Notes under the pieces: model-generated | The model's input: only the letters and a program-made list of their open reading frames with translations | What the model was told of the DNA's origin: nothing | The model's database searches: none | Shown here: one piece after another, positions 10,479-21,569 of the stretch | Layout: the number at the start of each line of letters is the position of its first letter | How positions within the stretch are numbered: position 1 is the first letter of the stretch | Translations under genes and position numbers: made by a program | Assembly: GCF_048569485.1 (NCBI RefSeq) | Contig: NW_027442042.1 | Location: 186,001-250,000, forward strand | Reading direction: 5' to 3' | Source of the DNA: Anomaloglossus baeobatrachus | Taxonomy: Eukaryota > Chordata > Amphibia > Anura > Aromobatidae | Length of the DNA: 64,000 nt

Positions 10479-12279
10479 AGCCTGCTTTACACACTTCAAT
10501 AGATCTTTCAATCCGTCGTCGGGGTCAAGTTGTAAGTGACGCACATCCGGCATCGTTCGTGATGTATTTGCGTGTGAAACCTACATGCGATCGATATTGA
10601 ACGAAAATACGGTGATCGCATACACGTCGTTTATTCCTCATACATTGGACGTTTTGTTGTACGAAACTAGTGAATTGTAACGTGTGACATCCCTCATACG
10701 ATTGTGATGTCTGAGGCTATGTGCGCAGGTGTGCGCTCTGCACCGCAGCTTAAAAAAGGTCTGCTTACCAATTTATTACCCACAACAAAGCCCTCCATGT
10801 CCGGCGTACTCCACAGTCCTCCAGCGTCGCATCTAGCGCTGCTGCATGGAGGTGACCGGAGCTGCAGAAGACACAGCCGCATGAAGACAGCCGCGCGATC
10901 AGCTGAGCTGTCACTGAGGTTACCCGCTGTCACTGGATCCAGCGGTGGCCGCGGGTAACCTCAGTGACAGCTCAGCTGATCGCGCGGCTGTCTTCATTTG
11001 CTGTGTGGAGGTGACCGGAGCGGCGGTGTCTGCTGCAGCTCCGGTCACCTCCATGCAGCTGCGGTGGATGCGACGCTGGACCATCCTGGAGTACGCCGGA
11101 CATGGAGGGCTTTTTGGGGCAGATTAAAGTGGTTAACCAGGGAATGTGTTTGTGTGTTTTATTTCTAATAAAGGATTTTTTCGGGTGTGTGTGTTTATTT
11201 ACTGTAATTTACAGATTAATCATGGAAGGTGTCTCATAGACGCCTGACATGATTAATCTAGGACTTATTGGCAGCTTTGGGCTGCCAATAACTCCTTATT
11301 ACCCCGATTTGCCACCGCACCAGGGCAAATCGGGAAGAGCCGGGTACAGTCCCAGAACTGTCGCATATAATGTATGCGGCAATTCTGGGCGGCTGTTGGC
11401 TGATATTGTTAGGCTGGGGGGCTCCCCATAACGTGGAGCTCCCCATCCTGAGAATACCAGCCTTCAGCCGTATGGCTTTATCTGGCTGGTTTTAAAATTG
11501 GGGGGGACCGCACGCCGTTTTTTTTAATTATTTAATTATTTATTTCACTACACAGTATAGACACGCCCACCGGCTGCTGTGATTGGGTGCAGTGTGACAC
11601 CTGTCACTCAGCGTGGGGGCGTGTCTCACTGTAACCAATCATAGGCGCCGGTGGGCGGGGAAAGCAGGGAATACGAGATTGTTTAATGGGCGGCCGGCTT
11701 TTTCAAAACAGTAAAAGCCGCCGGAGCAGTGTGAATGCCGTGCAGCGCCGGGGATCGAGGAACGGTGAGTATATGAGAGAAGACTGCTCAATTCACTTAC
11801 TCAGGGGATTAGCGGTCACCGGTGAGTCTTCACTGGTGACCGCTAATCAGGACGCGACACAGACAGAGCCGCAGCATGACCATGAAGGTGAGGTTCACCC
11901 GAGTTCATTCTGACAGTGCGGCTCTGTCTGTGTCTGCTGTGAACTACCATTCACCGCTGCTACATGGCTGTCTGTGTCTGCTGTCAGCGGCCATGTAGCA
12001 GAGCTGAATGGCAGATGACATAGTAAAAACGCATCCCTACACATTACACACGCTTGTCAAGACAATAAATAAAAAAAAAAAGGGTGCCCAATGCATACGT
12101 CACAGAACACGTGATCTAAAGGATCGCACACAAAATTGACCAATTTAACATAGGCTACTAACGCACGTGTGACAGCAAATGAACGACCTACGTGCAATCT
12201 CATTAGATCGCATATGCGACCTGGGCGTGTCACATCGCATACGAGATCGCATACCTAATTGTAAGGTGTAAAGCTGGCT
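10479..12279. mobile_element. TTA-flanked MITE-like element, complete, with large internal palindrome
   Basis: The terminal inverted repeats AGCCTGCTTTACACAC and (right end, reversed) AGCCAGCTTTACACC are flanked by TTA on both sides (10476-10478 and 12280-12282), as in PIF/Harbinger elements. It has no transposase. About 10760-10930 is the inverted copy of about 10950-11125, around a short centre. The multi-hairpin module follows (11205-11525), nearly identical to that at 2815-3130. The right subterminal region (11780-12270) differs from the sister element at 2413-3799, whose right end instead matches this copy's left end in inverted form. Confidence 0.75.
11205..11525 (+). other. Multi-hairpin module, copy 2
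   Basis: It is almost identical to copy 1 at 2815-3130. The few substitutions fall mostly in loops (for example ccaccgcacc for ccaacgcacc) or leave one stem mismatch. The same six hairpins can be drawn in the same order. Confidence 0.65.
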
Positions 12280-12282
12280 TTA

Positions 12283-13646
12283 CTCGGTTTGGGGCTCCAT
12301 GCAAGATCTCGCCTCGTGGGGGTAAGTATAATTCTGAGAAAGGTCAAGAATCAGCCCAGAATTACACGGGAGGACCTGGTCAATGAACTGAAGAGAACTG
12401 GGACCAAATTCTCAAATATTACTGTAACACACTATGCCGTCATGGATTAAAATTCTGCAGGGCACACAGGGTCCCTCTGCTCATGCCAGCACATCCAGGC
12501 TCATTTGAATCTTGCCAGTGACCATCTGGATGATCCAGAGAGGCATGGGAGAAGGTCATGTGGTCAAGGGAGACCAAAATAGAATTAGTATTAGAGCATT
12601 GAAGATGGGTTGTGACTGAGTCTAAAGGCCACTTTACATGCTGCGATATTGTGACCTATATCGCTAGTGTGCACACCCGCCCCCATCGTTCGTGCGTCAC
12701 GGGACAATCGCTGCCCGTGGCGCACAAAATCGCGTGCACCCATCAAATTACTTACCTGTCTAGCGACGTCGCTGTGACCAGCGAACCGTCTCCTTTCTAA
12801 GGGGGCGGTTCGTTTGGCGTCATAGCGACGTCACTAAGCAGCCGCCCAATAGAAGCAGAGGGGCGGAGATGAGCGGGACATAAACATCCCGCACACCTCC
12901 TTCCTTCCTCATTGCAGCCGGCGGCAGGTAAGGTGAGGTTCCTCCTTCCTGCAGTGTCACACATAGCGATGTGTGCTGCCGCAGGAACGACGAACTACAT
13001 CGTTGCAGTAGCAGCAACGATATTCGAGATTAGGGTGGCATGTCACCGATGAGCGATTTTGAACGTTTTTGCGACGATTCAAAATCGCTCATAGGTGTCA
13101 CACGCAACGACATCGCTAATGCAGCCGGATGTGCGTCACGAATTCCGTGACCCCAACGAGATCGCTTTAGCGATGTCGTAGCGTGTAAAGTGGCCTTAAC
13201 AGCATGACGATGACCCGAAACACACAGACAGGGCAACTAAGGACCTGAGCCTAATAGAAAATCTTTGGAAGGAACTGAAACTCAATGCAGCCCAGTGACA
13301 GCCCAGAAACCTGAAACATCTGGAGAAGATCTGTATGGAGGAGTGAACCAAAATCCCTGCTGCAGTGTTTGCAAACTGGGTCATGAACTGTAGGAAACGT
13401 CTGACCTCTTTAACTGCAAACAAAGGTTTCTGTACCAAATGCTAAGTTCTGTATTTCCATTGTATCAAATACTTATTTCACGCAATAAAATATAAATTCA
13501 TTATTTAAAAATCATGCAATGTAATTTTCTGTATTGTTTTTTTATTGTGTCACAGTTGAAGTTACCTACAATAAAAATTACAGCCCTTTCCATTCTTTGG
13601 AGGTGGGAAAATTTGCAAAATTGTCCACGTATCAAATTCGAATATT
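12283..13646 (+). pseudogene. Tc1-like transposon relic, split by a MITE
   Basis: The left part (12283-12622) translates to fragments of a Tc1 transposase ([39 protein letters not shown]). The right part (13200-13440) gives SLIENLWKELK and AAVFANWVMNCRKRLTSLTA, the C-terminal end of the family. Between them lies the MITE at 12626-13196, plus a deletion removing most of the catalytic core. The 3' tail with cacgcaataaaatataaattcatt is typical of this Tc1 subfamily. The left end is truncated at the TTA of the preceding element and the right end runs into the insertion point of the Penelope-like element. Confidence 0.75.
12626..13196. mobile_element. TTA/TAA-flanked MITE inside a Tc1 relic
   Basis: The 571-bp non-coding element starts AGGCCACTTTACATGCTGCG and ends in its inverted counterpart TGTAAAGTGGCCT. 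It is flanked by TAA on both sides (12623-12625 and 13197-13199). The terminal 13 bp are perfect inverted repeats. Internal inverted segments (gcgattttgaac / gattcaaaatcgc) add secondary structure. The same family occurs at 27538-28110. Confidence 0.85.
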
Positions 13647-14099
13647 AGTACATATATCCAGATTTTCATTATAAATATATTATTTTTGAAATTTAAGTGT
13701 TTTATTGGTTTTCATGAAAAAAGACAACATAACGGGTCAGGTCATACAGTTACATGTTGCATAACAACTATGAGTATTGGGACCATGAGGTCCAACAAGC
13801 AAAGGAAAGAAGGGGAGAGAGGGGGCTGGAGGGCATTGCACGTAGACGATATTGTGACAATTATCCAATACGCCACATAAAAGAACTCCTGGCGCACAGA
13901 CTCCCCCTTCCACCCCTCTCTTACCCTCCTAAAGGAAACTTACCATGAAAGAAAACTCCTAATAAGAAAGGTCAGAGAGTGGAAGGAGAAAGGAAGGAAG
14001 ACAGAAAGGGAGAAAGAGTATCGAAAGAGGGTGCCATGGGGCCTTCACCTGCCTGCCATGTTTATGTAAGGAGGTAAAAAGTTCCGATCAAAAAGGGGA

Positions 14100-17000
14100 T
14101 TTGAGTCATGTCATGGGTTTGAGCCAGACCCTGCCAAATAAGACTCCCAGTGAGACCATTTTGTGATCACAGACTCTGCATCCCCCCGCGACTGGACCAG
14201 AACCCTCTCATCCGATATATTGCATTCACCTCGTCAATCCACTCTTCCAAGGTTGGAGAGTCTGCCTTCTTCCAGTGACGGGGTATAGCCGTCTTGGCCG
14301 CCTGTAGGAGGTGTCGCAGAACAGATTTTTTTGTACGCAGCCTGCGGCATAGGGAACATGTAGAGCAGAACCGCCTCAGGGCGTCTAGGCACGATCACTC
14401 CTGAAACCTCTCTGATCGCCTCTAGCACCCCCTCCCAAAAGGACTGCAAGGCTAAACTCGACCACCATATATGCGTCATGGTACCCCCTTGGCTTCCGCA
14501 CCTCCAACAGTTATCTGGGGTCTCAGGCCACCACCGATGTAGGAGGGAAGGGACCCGATACCATCGTGATACGACTTTATAACTGGTCTCCTGGGACTTA
14601 GTAGCAGTCACCGACTTGTGTGACAAATGGAAGCATCGCCCCCATTGTTCTCTAGAGAATGTTTGGTTGAGTTCCCCCTCCCATGCTCCACAAAAGGGGG
14701 GGGGATTGTCCAAGCCCCCGGAGACCAGCAATTTGTATATAACTGAAATGTTGTGATTCGGGCAGTCTTTGTTGTACACATGGCCTCATAAGGGGATGGA
14801 GAGAGTGAAAGCTCATGCGTCTGTGTAAGTGATGTAATAAAATGCTGGAGTTGGGCGTATTCGAAATTGTGGCGTAGTTTTTGGGGTTTCTCCCCCAAAA
14901 TTACAGAGAGTGGTAGTGTCCGTCCCTGTGGGGCAATATGGATGAGCCGAAGAGGCGTCCGTTTAGTTCCTTCCAGGAAGCGGGTAACAGAGGCACCCGG
15001 AAGGAAATCCGGACTATCGGTCACCGGCATCAGCGGTCCATATGCACGAATCAAATCGCATTTCCTTCCAGGGGCATGTATGGTGCGCAGAGTCTGCTCG
15101 ACACTGTACCCCACCACAAGTTTGCGACGGTTCAGCCGTGGCCACGTCCAAGGCAGAGTTGACGCCGACAGAGAGCATAGATCATGGGCCGAACGCACCC
15201 ATAGTTTAGACCCCTCACCGTGCAGCAGGTCCAGGACACGGGCATGGGCCACTGCTAGGTGATACTTTCGGCAGTCCGTCAGTCCCAACCCTCCCGCGTC
15301 CTTTGGTCTGATCAGAACACTACCTCGTATTCTAGGTCGGCCCTTGGCCCAGACAAACTGGATAAATAATTGTTGAATTTTGTACCAGTATGACGCAGGG
15401 ATGTGGACGGGTACCGTCTGCAGGAGGTATAATAATCGGGGCAGAACTGTCATTTTGAGGGCGCCAACCCTACCAAACCAGGACACCACCCCCTGATGTC
15501 AGGTGGCTAGGTCCCTCTCTAATTTGATAAGAAATTGTTGGAAGTTAAGTGGAAACAGTTTGGACAGGTCAGATGGAATGGTGATACCCAAATATCGGAT
15601 ACTATTGTTTTGTGGCCACTTAAAAGGGTGTTTGGATTGTAGGGAAGAAACTAGATTTGGAGGGAGGGAGATGTTCAAAGCCTCTGATTTGTCGAGGTTT
15701 ATCCGGAAATTGGGCCATCTCCCAAAGCTATCCAACTCTGACATCAGGGATGGGAGTGCCTCAAGCGGATTAGTGAGATAAACTAATAGGTCATCGGCGA
15801 AAGCCGAGCATTTATATTCATGGTTCGCTATCTTGATCCCGTGGATGTCTGGGTTGGCTCGCAGGGCCGCCATGAGATGCTTATGGGGATAAGGGGCATC
15901 CCTGTCTCGTCCCGTTATGGATGGTGACAGGGTCCGACAGGGTGCCATTGATTTTTATACGCGCCGATGGGGTGTGGTACAGCGCAAGGATTTTAGCCGT
16001 TAGGTTTGGGCCCAGCTGCAGATGATTTAATGTTTGGGCTAGTGACTCCCATGAAATCCTGTCGAAGGCCTTCTCGGCATCTAAGGACAGGATCATCAAT
16101 GGGATCCCTCAGTTGCGAGCAAATTGAATAATATCTAGAGTTTTAAGAGTGTTGTCTCTAGCCTCTCGTCCCGGGACAAACCCAACCTGGTCTAGGTGGA
16201 TCAGATCCGGAAGGAGAGGATTCAGCCTATTGGCAATAAGTTTAGCATAGCACTTGACATCTACATTGAGCAGGGAAATCGGTCTGTAGCTACCGCAAAC
16301 GCCCGGGTCCTTGCCCACTTTGGGAATAACTGTAATGTGCGCCGCTGTAGAGTCCGTTGGAAAGAGGGTGGTGTCTGAAATTGAATTAAAAGACTCCAAC
16401 ATCAGAGGCGCAAGTAGGGTCGAAAAGGATTTATAGAATTTTGCCGTTAGCCCGTCCGGACCTGGACTTTTATTGCCAGGAGCGCTCTGGATAACCTGCA
16501 ATAGTTCTTCTATCGTGAACGGGGCCTCAAGATTTTCTATTATGGCGCTATTCAGTTTTTTAAAGGGGGAAGGGGGGGGCACCCATTGAGGCGTTGGGGG
16601 ACACCCTAGGAGGGGGTAGATTGTACAACCTAGAATAATATTCATGAAAGGCACTTGAAATTTTTGGGGTAGTATGCACCAGGCCACCCGATGAGTCCTG
16701 AATATGTGAAATCAGGTTTGTTGCCCTTTTGGCTCGTAATGCGTTGGCTAGCATTTTGCCTGGTTTGTCGCCGAACTCGTAAAATCTGCTCCTGCCCAAT
16801 TGGATAATGTGTCTATATGAGGAGTCCAGTAATTTCCTAACCTCAACCTCGCTCTCAGAAGTGCTTGGAGTGTCGAGGCCGCCAGAGCACGTTTATGGAA
16901 GAGTTCAAGTGTTGTGACTTTTTGAAGAGCGTCTTTGATGGCTTGTGCCCTACTTTTTTTAATTCGAGAGCCGTGTTTAATGAGAGTCCCACGGAGGACA

Positions 17001-17875
17001 CATTTCAGGGCCTCCCACTTAAACACAGGCGCAGTGCTGTCTGATGCGTGGTCCCCAACAAAATTTGTGATAGAGGTGCAGATATCTGAAGTGCAGCTCT
17101 CATCCAAAAGCAGGGACTCGTTAAGCCGCCAGGATCCTGCCGTCTTTGCCATGGATGGAACATGCATGGAGCAGAACACTGGAGCGTGATCCGACCATAG
17201 GATGTTTCCAATCCCCGTATGGGACAGCCAAGATAAAACATTATGCTGAACCAGAATATAATCCAAGCGGCTGTACGAGTCCTGCGAGTGTGAGTAGAAG
17301 CTGTAATCCCTGTCCGAGGGGTGCTGTATGCGCCACGCATCATACAGTTGGAGCTGTAATAAAGATTTTTTAACTCGTTTAATTAGTGCATAGGAGAGGC
17401 TTGATCGACCCTTGGAGTTATCCATAGCCGGATCGAGCGTAATGTTTAGGTCCCCACAGAGAACCACTGAACCCCTAACCAAAGGGAGGGTCGAACGTAC
17501 TAATCCGGCGACAAAGCAGTCTTGGTTCTGATTGGGTGCGTACGCATTAATTATAGTAAAATCCTGTCCACTGAGAGATAATGATAAAACAATATAACGT
17601 GCCGCCTCATCTATTTTAATGTCCAATACTTGGTGAGGGAGTGATTTGTGTATGCCTATCGCCACCCCCTTTGAACGTGTCTCTGGATTGTTGGCAAGAA
17701 ACCATGTGGTGTAGTATTTGTTTTTGATCTTTGGGGTGTGGTTAGTTTTAAAGTGCGTCTCCTGGAGGCAGATCAGGTGTACCTTACGTTTGTGCAGGTG
17801 ATAAAGGATCTGGGCCCGTTTCTCTGGGGTATTGAAACCCTTCACGTTGAAGCATGTAATGTTCAGGTCTGCCAT
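14100..17875 (-). pseudogene. LINE ORF2: AP endonuclease and reverse transcriptase, frameshifted
   Basis: ORF2p nicks target DNA and primes reverse transcription. The endonuclease (17875-16748 and on) opens with MADLNITCFNVKGFN and keeps LICLQETHF, NAYAPNQNQD, VVLCGDLNITLD and ILWSDHAPV, the expected catalytic and metal-binding motifs. The reverse transcriptase follows in pieces: NKSPGPDGLTAKFYK, GSYRPISLLNVDVKCYAKLI, LSLDAEKAFDRISWESL, NGTRQGCPLSP and the FADD box (SAFADDLLVYL) near 15800. The C-terminal part reaches about 14100 (LEEWIDEVNAIYRMRGFW). At least five frame changes separate these blocks, so it is inactive. No RNase H domain is seen, as expected. Confidence 0.88.
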
Positions 17876-18271
17876 TTAGAGGGGAATCCGGATGTTGCGA
17901 TGGAAGGAGGGCAGGGCTGCAGTTTTGGTGGACAGTCCCCATGGCGAGGTCTAGTACAGAGAAAGAAGATTAGGAAAAAGAGAGAAAAGAGGAAGGGAGA
18001 CGATTCAGAGGAACAAAACAAAAGCAGAGGGAAAGCCTCCGCACTTAACACTAAGCAAGTTAATACAATCAACGGGAGCATGCCCGCCGCACACCGGCGG
18101 GGCAGGGGCTTCCAACCTATTGGGGGGAGAAACTGGTCAGACATAACCAAAAGACAACTCCTTTCCAATTGAGCATGAATACAGAGAGACAAATAACATT
18201 AGCATGGTACGAAACCATCGGCATCTCATGTAATCAATATCATGTACTATAGATATCTTAGAGAGGTTCCT

Positions 18272-20105
18272 TCAGGCGGGGTCCAGACTACTGCGGCTCA
18301 GATGTGGGTGTCTCTTGCCCCGGAATCTCTCCTCTCTCCGAGGGGGTCCCGCAGACTGCCGATTCGTGGAGGGGCTTTCAGGAGGACCCGTGCGTAGCCC
18401 CATACCCCATGGACGGAGCAGCGTGTTAGGCCACTGGGGGAGAAGAATCGGCGGCAAGCCAAGGCCCGTAGTAAAAGAGGGCAAGTCCTCGGGTGTACGG
18501 AGGGTGAAGTATTTCGAGCCCTGGTGGACCGAAAGGGAGAAAGGAAATCCCCATCGGAACTGGATCTCTCTATCCTTTAAAACATCTAATAGAGGTTTGA
18601 GGGCCGCTCTTTGAGCTAGTGTATGGCGAGAAAGGTCCGGTAAGATTCTAATAGGGGTCCCATTATAGGAGAGGTCAGCTTTTTTCCTACTCGCCAGAAG
18701 GGTCACCTCCTTGAGAGCGTAGAAATGGACCCGGCAGATAACATCCCTTGGGTGGGGGTCCTCCGGATTGAAAGGGCGGAGTGCTCTATGGGCTCTGTCC
18801 AGCTCTATTCTGACCCCTGGCGAGCGCCCGAGCAGCCTGTTGAAAATTGTGGTGAGCACCGATGGTACATCCACGGAAGCAATAGATTCTGGCAATCCTC
18901 TGACACGGAGATTGTTTCTCCTATTGCGGTTCTCTAGATCGTCCATATTTTGCTGCAGGGAGAACAATTGTTTGGCGTGTTCTGTCACTGTAGCTTGTAA
19001 GGCATGGATAGAGGTAGAGTTATTTTCTTGTATCGTGGAAACCGTATCCACTCTATCTGTTAGAGATGAGAGTTCCGCTCTGAATTGAGCAAATTCCAGT
19101 TTGCATTCCGCAACGACTTGGTTCGCTAGAGCCGCGATGTCACTTTTGGTAGGTATCGCCTGCATGAATGCTCGGAGGTCCGCCAGGGAGGCCGGCCTAT
19201 CCTCACCCCCTGCAGTCGGAGAAAAGGCCACATGGGAGGTATGGAAGCTTGACTGTGGCCTGTATATTTGTGGTTTCCCCTCTCTCGGAGTTGCGATCAT
19301 GATTGGGGTGTGAGGTACCATTTGAGTGTCAGGGCCCGCTAGAAGCAAGGTGGGATGCCTCTCAGGTGTGACCGGGTGCTTGGCGGGGGGGCTGTCTGCC
19401 CATGATGAGCCAGTGGACCATCTGGTTGGGGGGCTTGATGCTGCCTCCTCCCTCTGTAACCTTTCTTGCATGAGAGCCTCATCTTTCTGGGGGGGGGACT
19501 CCCCATCCTCCTCTCCCATATGTGGGGGGCAGGTGTCCCCAGCTCTCTGTGAGACCCCGGGCTCTGTGCTTCCACACCCATTGGGATCGTAAGCTGGGGT
19601 GGAGGGGGGGGCCTGGACAGACTCCAGCTACTCCCATCTGTGGCTCCGGATTTTCTGCCAGGATCAAGGGCGACTGGTGTCCCAGGCATAGTCCTCCCCC
19701 TCCCTCTTGTGCGGCCTGATCGCCGCTTGTCAGCTGCTTCAGCTGCAGGGTCTGGGGCCTGCTTACCCGGTCCGTCTCGGCTGGGGATCTGCTGCGGCGG
19801 CCATCTTGGAATGGCGCCGCTGCCGCGCCAGGCCTCTCCGCCTCCGGTATGGGGGTCCCGATCGTTCCGATTACGGACTCATTCCTCCGGGTCTGAGCTG
19901 GGGTGCTTCCCGCTTCCTCCGGTGCCAGGGTCCCGCTCGCCGCGGCGGCGGATTCAGCTTGACAATCTGGTCCCCGGGCAGGACGCATGGAGGCCTCAGA
20001 TTTTTCACTCCCCGCACTGGTGAGGTAAGCCTCCATAGTGTGCTGTGGGGACGTCGGGCGGGCAGCAGAACGGGACCGGGCTTTCTTGGCAGCGGTACGC
20101 ACCAT
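18272..20105 (-). pseudogene. LINE ORF1 (nucleic-acid chaperone), one frameshift
   Basis: ORF1p coats LINE RNA. The start MVRTAAKKARSRSAARPTSP is at 20105. A Pro/Ser/Gly-rich N-terminal region is followed by a coiled coil (LRAFMQAIPTKSDIAALANQ and on, heptads through about 18950), then the RRM-like domain beginning DDLENRNRRNNLRVRGLPES and a C-terminal domain with LDRAHRALRPFNP. The frame changes near 19490-19500, at a run of nine G on the plus strand (tttctggggggggga region), a likely slippage error. After that the frame is open for more than 400 codons to 18272. Confidence 0.85.
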
Positions 20106-21569
20106 TTTGGTGTGGGGATGCCGGTGGATCGTGGGATTCTGCAGCGGAGCTCAGGAGCTGCACGTCTCTACACGGCCATGTCTAGCCACGCCCCCATAAA
20201 TATATTATATGCTAACTCCACTACTTGATAATGTATAAAGAGAAAACACAGGAGCAATTGCGCATTTCAAAATTAAGAAAATTACTTTTATTACAAAATA
20301 ATAACAACATAAAAAAAGACATACATAAACACATATAATTGAAGTGTGACAGTGTACAACACACACATAGATGGGGAGGATTGAAACTGGCTGAGTTTCC
20401 GATGCTATAATGTTATTTGCTTATTGCAAGTAAAAAGTGAAGGAACCCACATTGGTTATATCCCTCTGCTATTACACAGTAACGGAGTGCAGAACTGTGG
20501 AGCATGAGCTACATGTATGCAAATGCGTATATACGAAAAACACTCAGTATACGGTTTCATATCGTGGCCATTAAAGGGTTAAGTTCATGAGGTGCGCCTC
20601 TGCATCCAAACGACCATGCCCACAGACAGCATTACACCATAGAATATACAATTAAAGTGCTTAGTGCATACAGCATGTAAACTGATGCTATGTGATCCAG
20701 AGAATAGATAAATATTAGTGATGAGCGAGTATGCTTGTTACTACTCGGTACTCGCACGAATATCACTGTACTCGGGCTACTCGGCGGGGACCGAGTAATC
20801 TCGCGATACTCGTGCTGTACTCGTGGTCTTCATCCCTGCATGTTGGCGCTCTTTTGAGAGCCAGCCCTCATGCAGGGATTGGCTGGCAGACCACTGCAAT
20901 GCCACAGCCCTGTTAGTTGTGGAATTGTAGTGATTGGCCGGCCTGCACAGCGTGACCGAGCCTTTATACTGGCGGGCGCGCTGTGCTCTGCACACAGCCA
21001 TCCAGACAGTCAGTGCAGGGAGAGTGTTGCTGCTTCAGGGAAAGGTTTGCGGCCCTTTATAGCTATTTCCGTAGCAGGGCTGCAAACAGTGTGACCAGAA
21101 GTCCTTCTCAGGACTATTATAGTTGTATACAGGCAGGCAGGGTATAGCCAGGTCGGAGTACAGTAGCAGAGTCCTTCTCAGGACTATTGTTGCTGTATAC
21201 AGGCAGGGTATAGCCAGGTCGGAATACAGGCTAGTGACCAGAAGAGTCCTTGTCAGGACTATTGTAGCAGTATACAGGCAGGCAGGCAGGCAGGCAGGGT
21301 ATATAGCCATTCCTAGTGGTGACCGTATACCAGCCTTCATCATATCTGGGGCTGGTGTACACAGTCTAAAACAGTCCAGATAGTGTCAGACTTCTCAGTA
21401 ATTGTCGCTCCTAAAAACCTGTTAGGTTCTTAGTGCGTCCGTGCTTGCATTTAAAAACCGCACGTGTGTGCCTGTCGGTGGCAGCGTACAGGTGCACTTG
21501 TGTGCGTTTTGCACAAACTTGGATATAACGCACAAGTCTAGTGAATACACGTCAGCACAGCATTGCAAA

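Larger units (their letters stand above)
13684..20195 (-). mobile_element. Nearly full-length L1/Tx1-type LINE with 13-bp TSD
   Basis: The 6.5-kb non-LTR retrotransposon lies on the minus strand, flanked by the exact 13-bp duplication ataaatatattat (13671-13683 and 20196-20208). The 5' end begins gggggcgtggctagacatgg and includes a short 5' UTR, ORF1 (about 20105-18272), ORF2 (17875 to about 14100) and a 3' UTR with AATAAA near 13704-13709. Length, gene order and a perfect duplication indicate a full-length, fairly recent insertion that has since acquired frameshifts. Confidence 0.9.
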
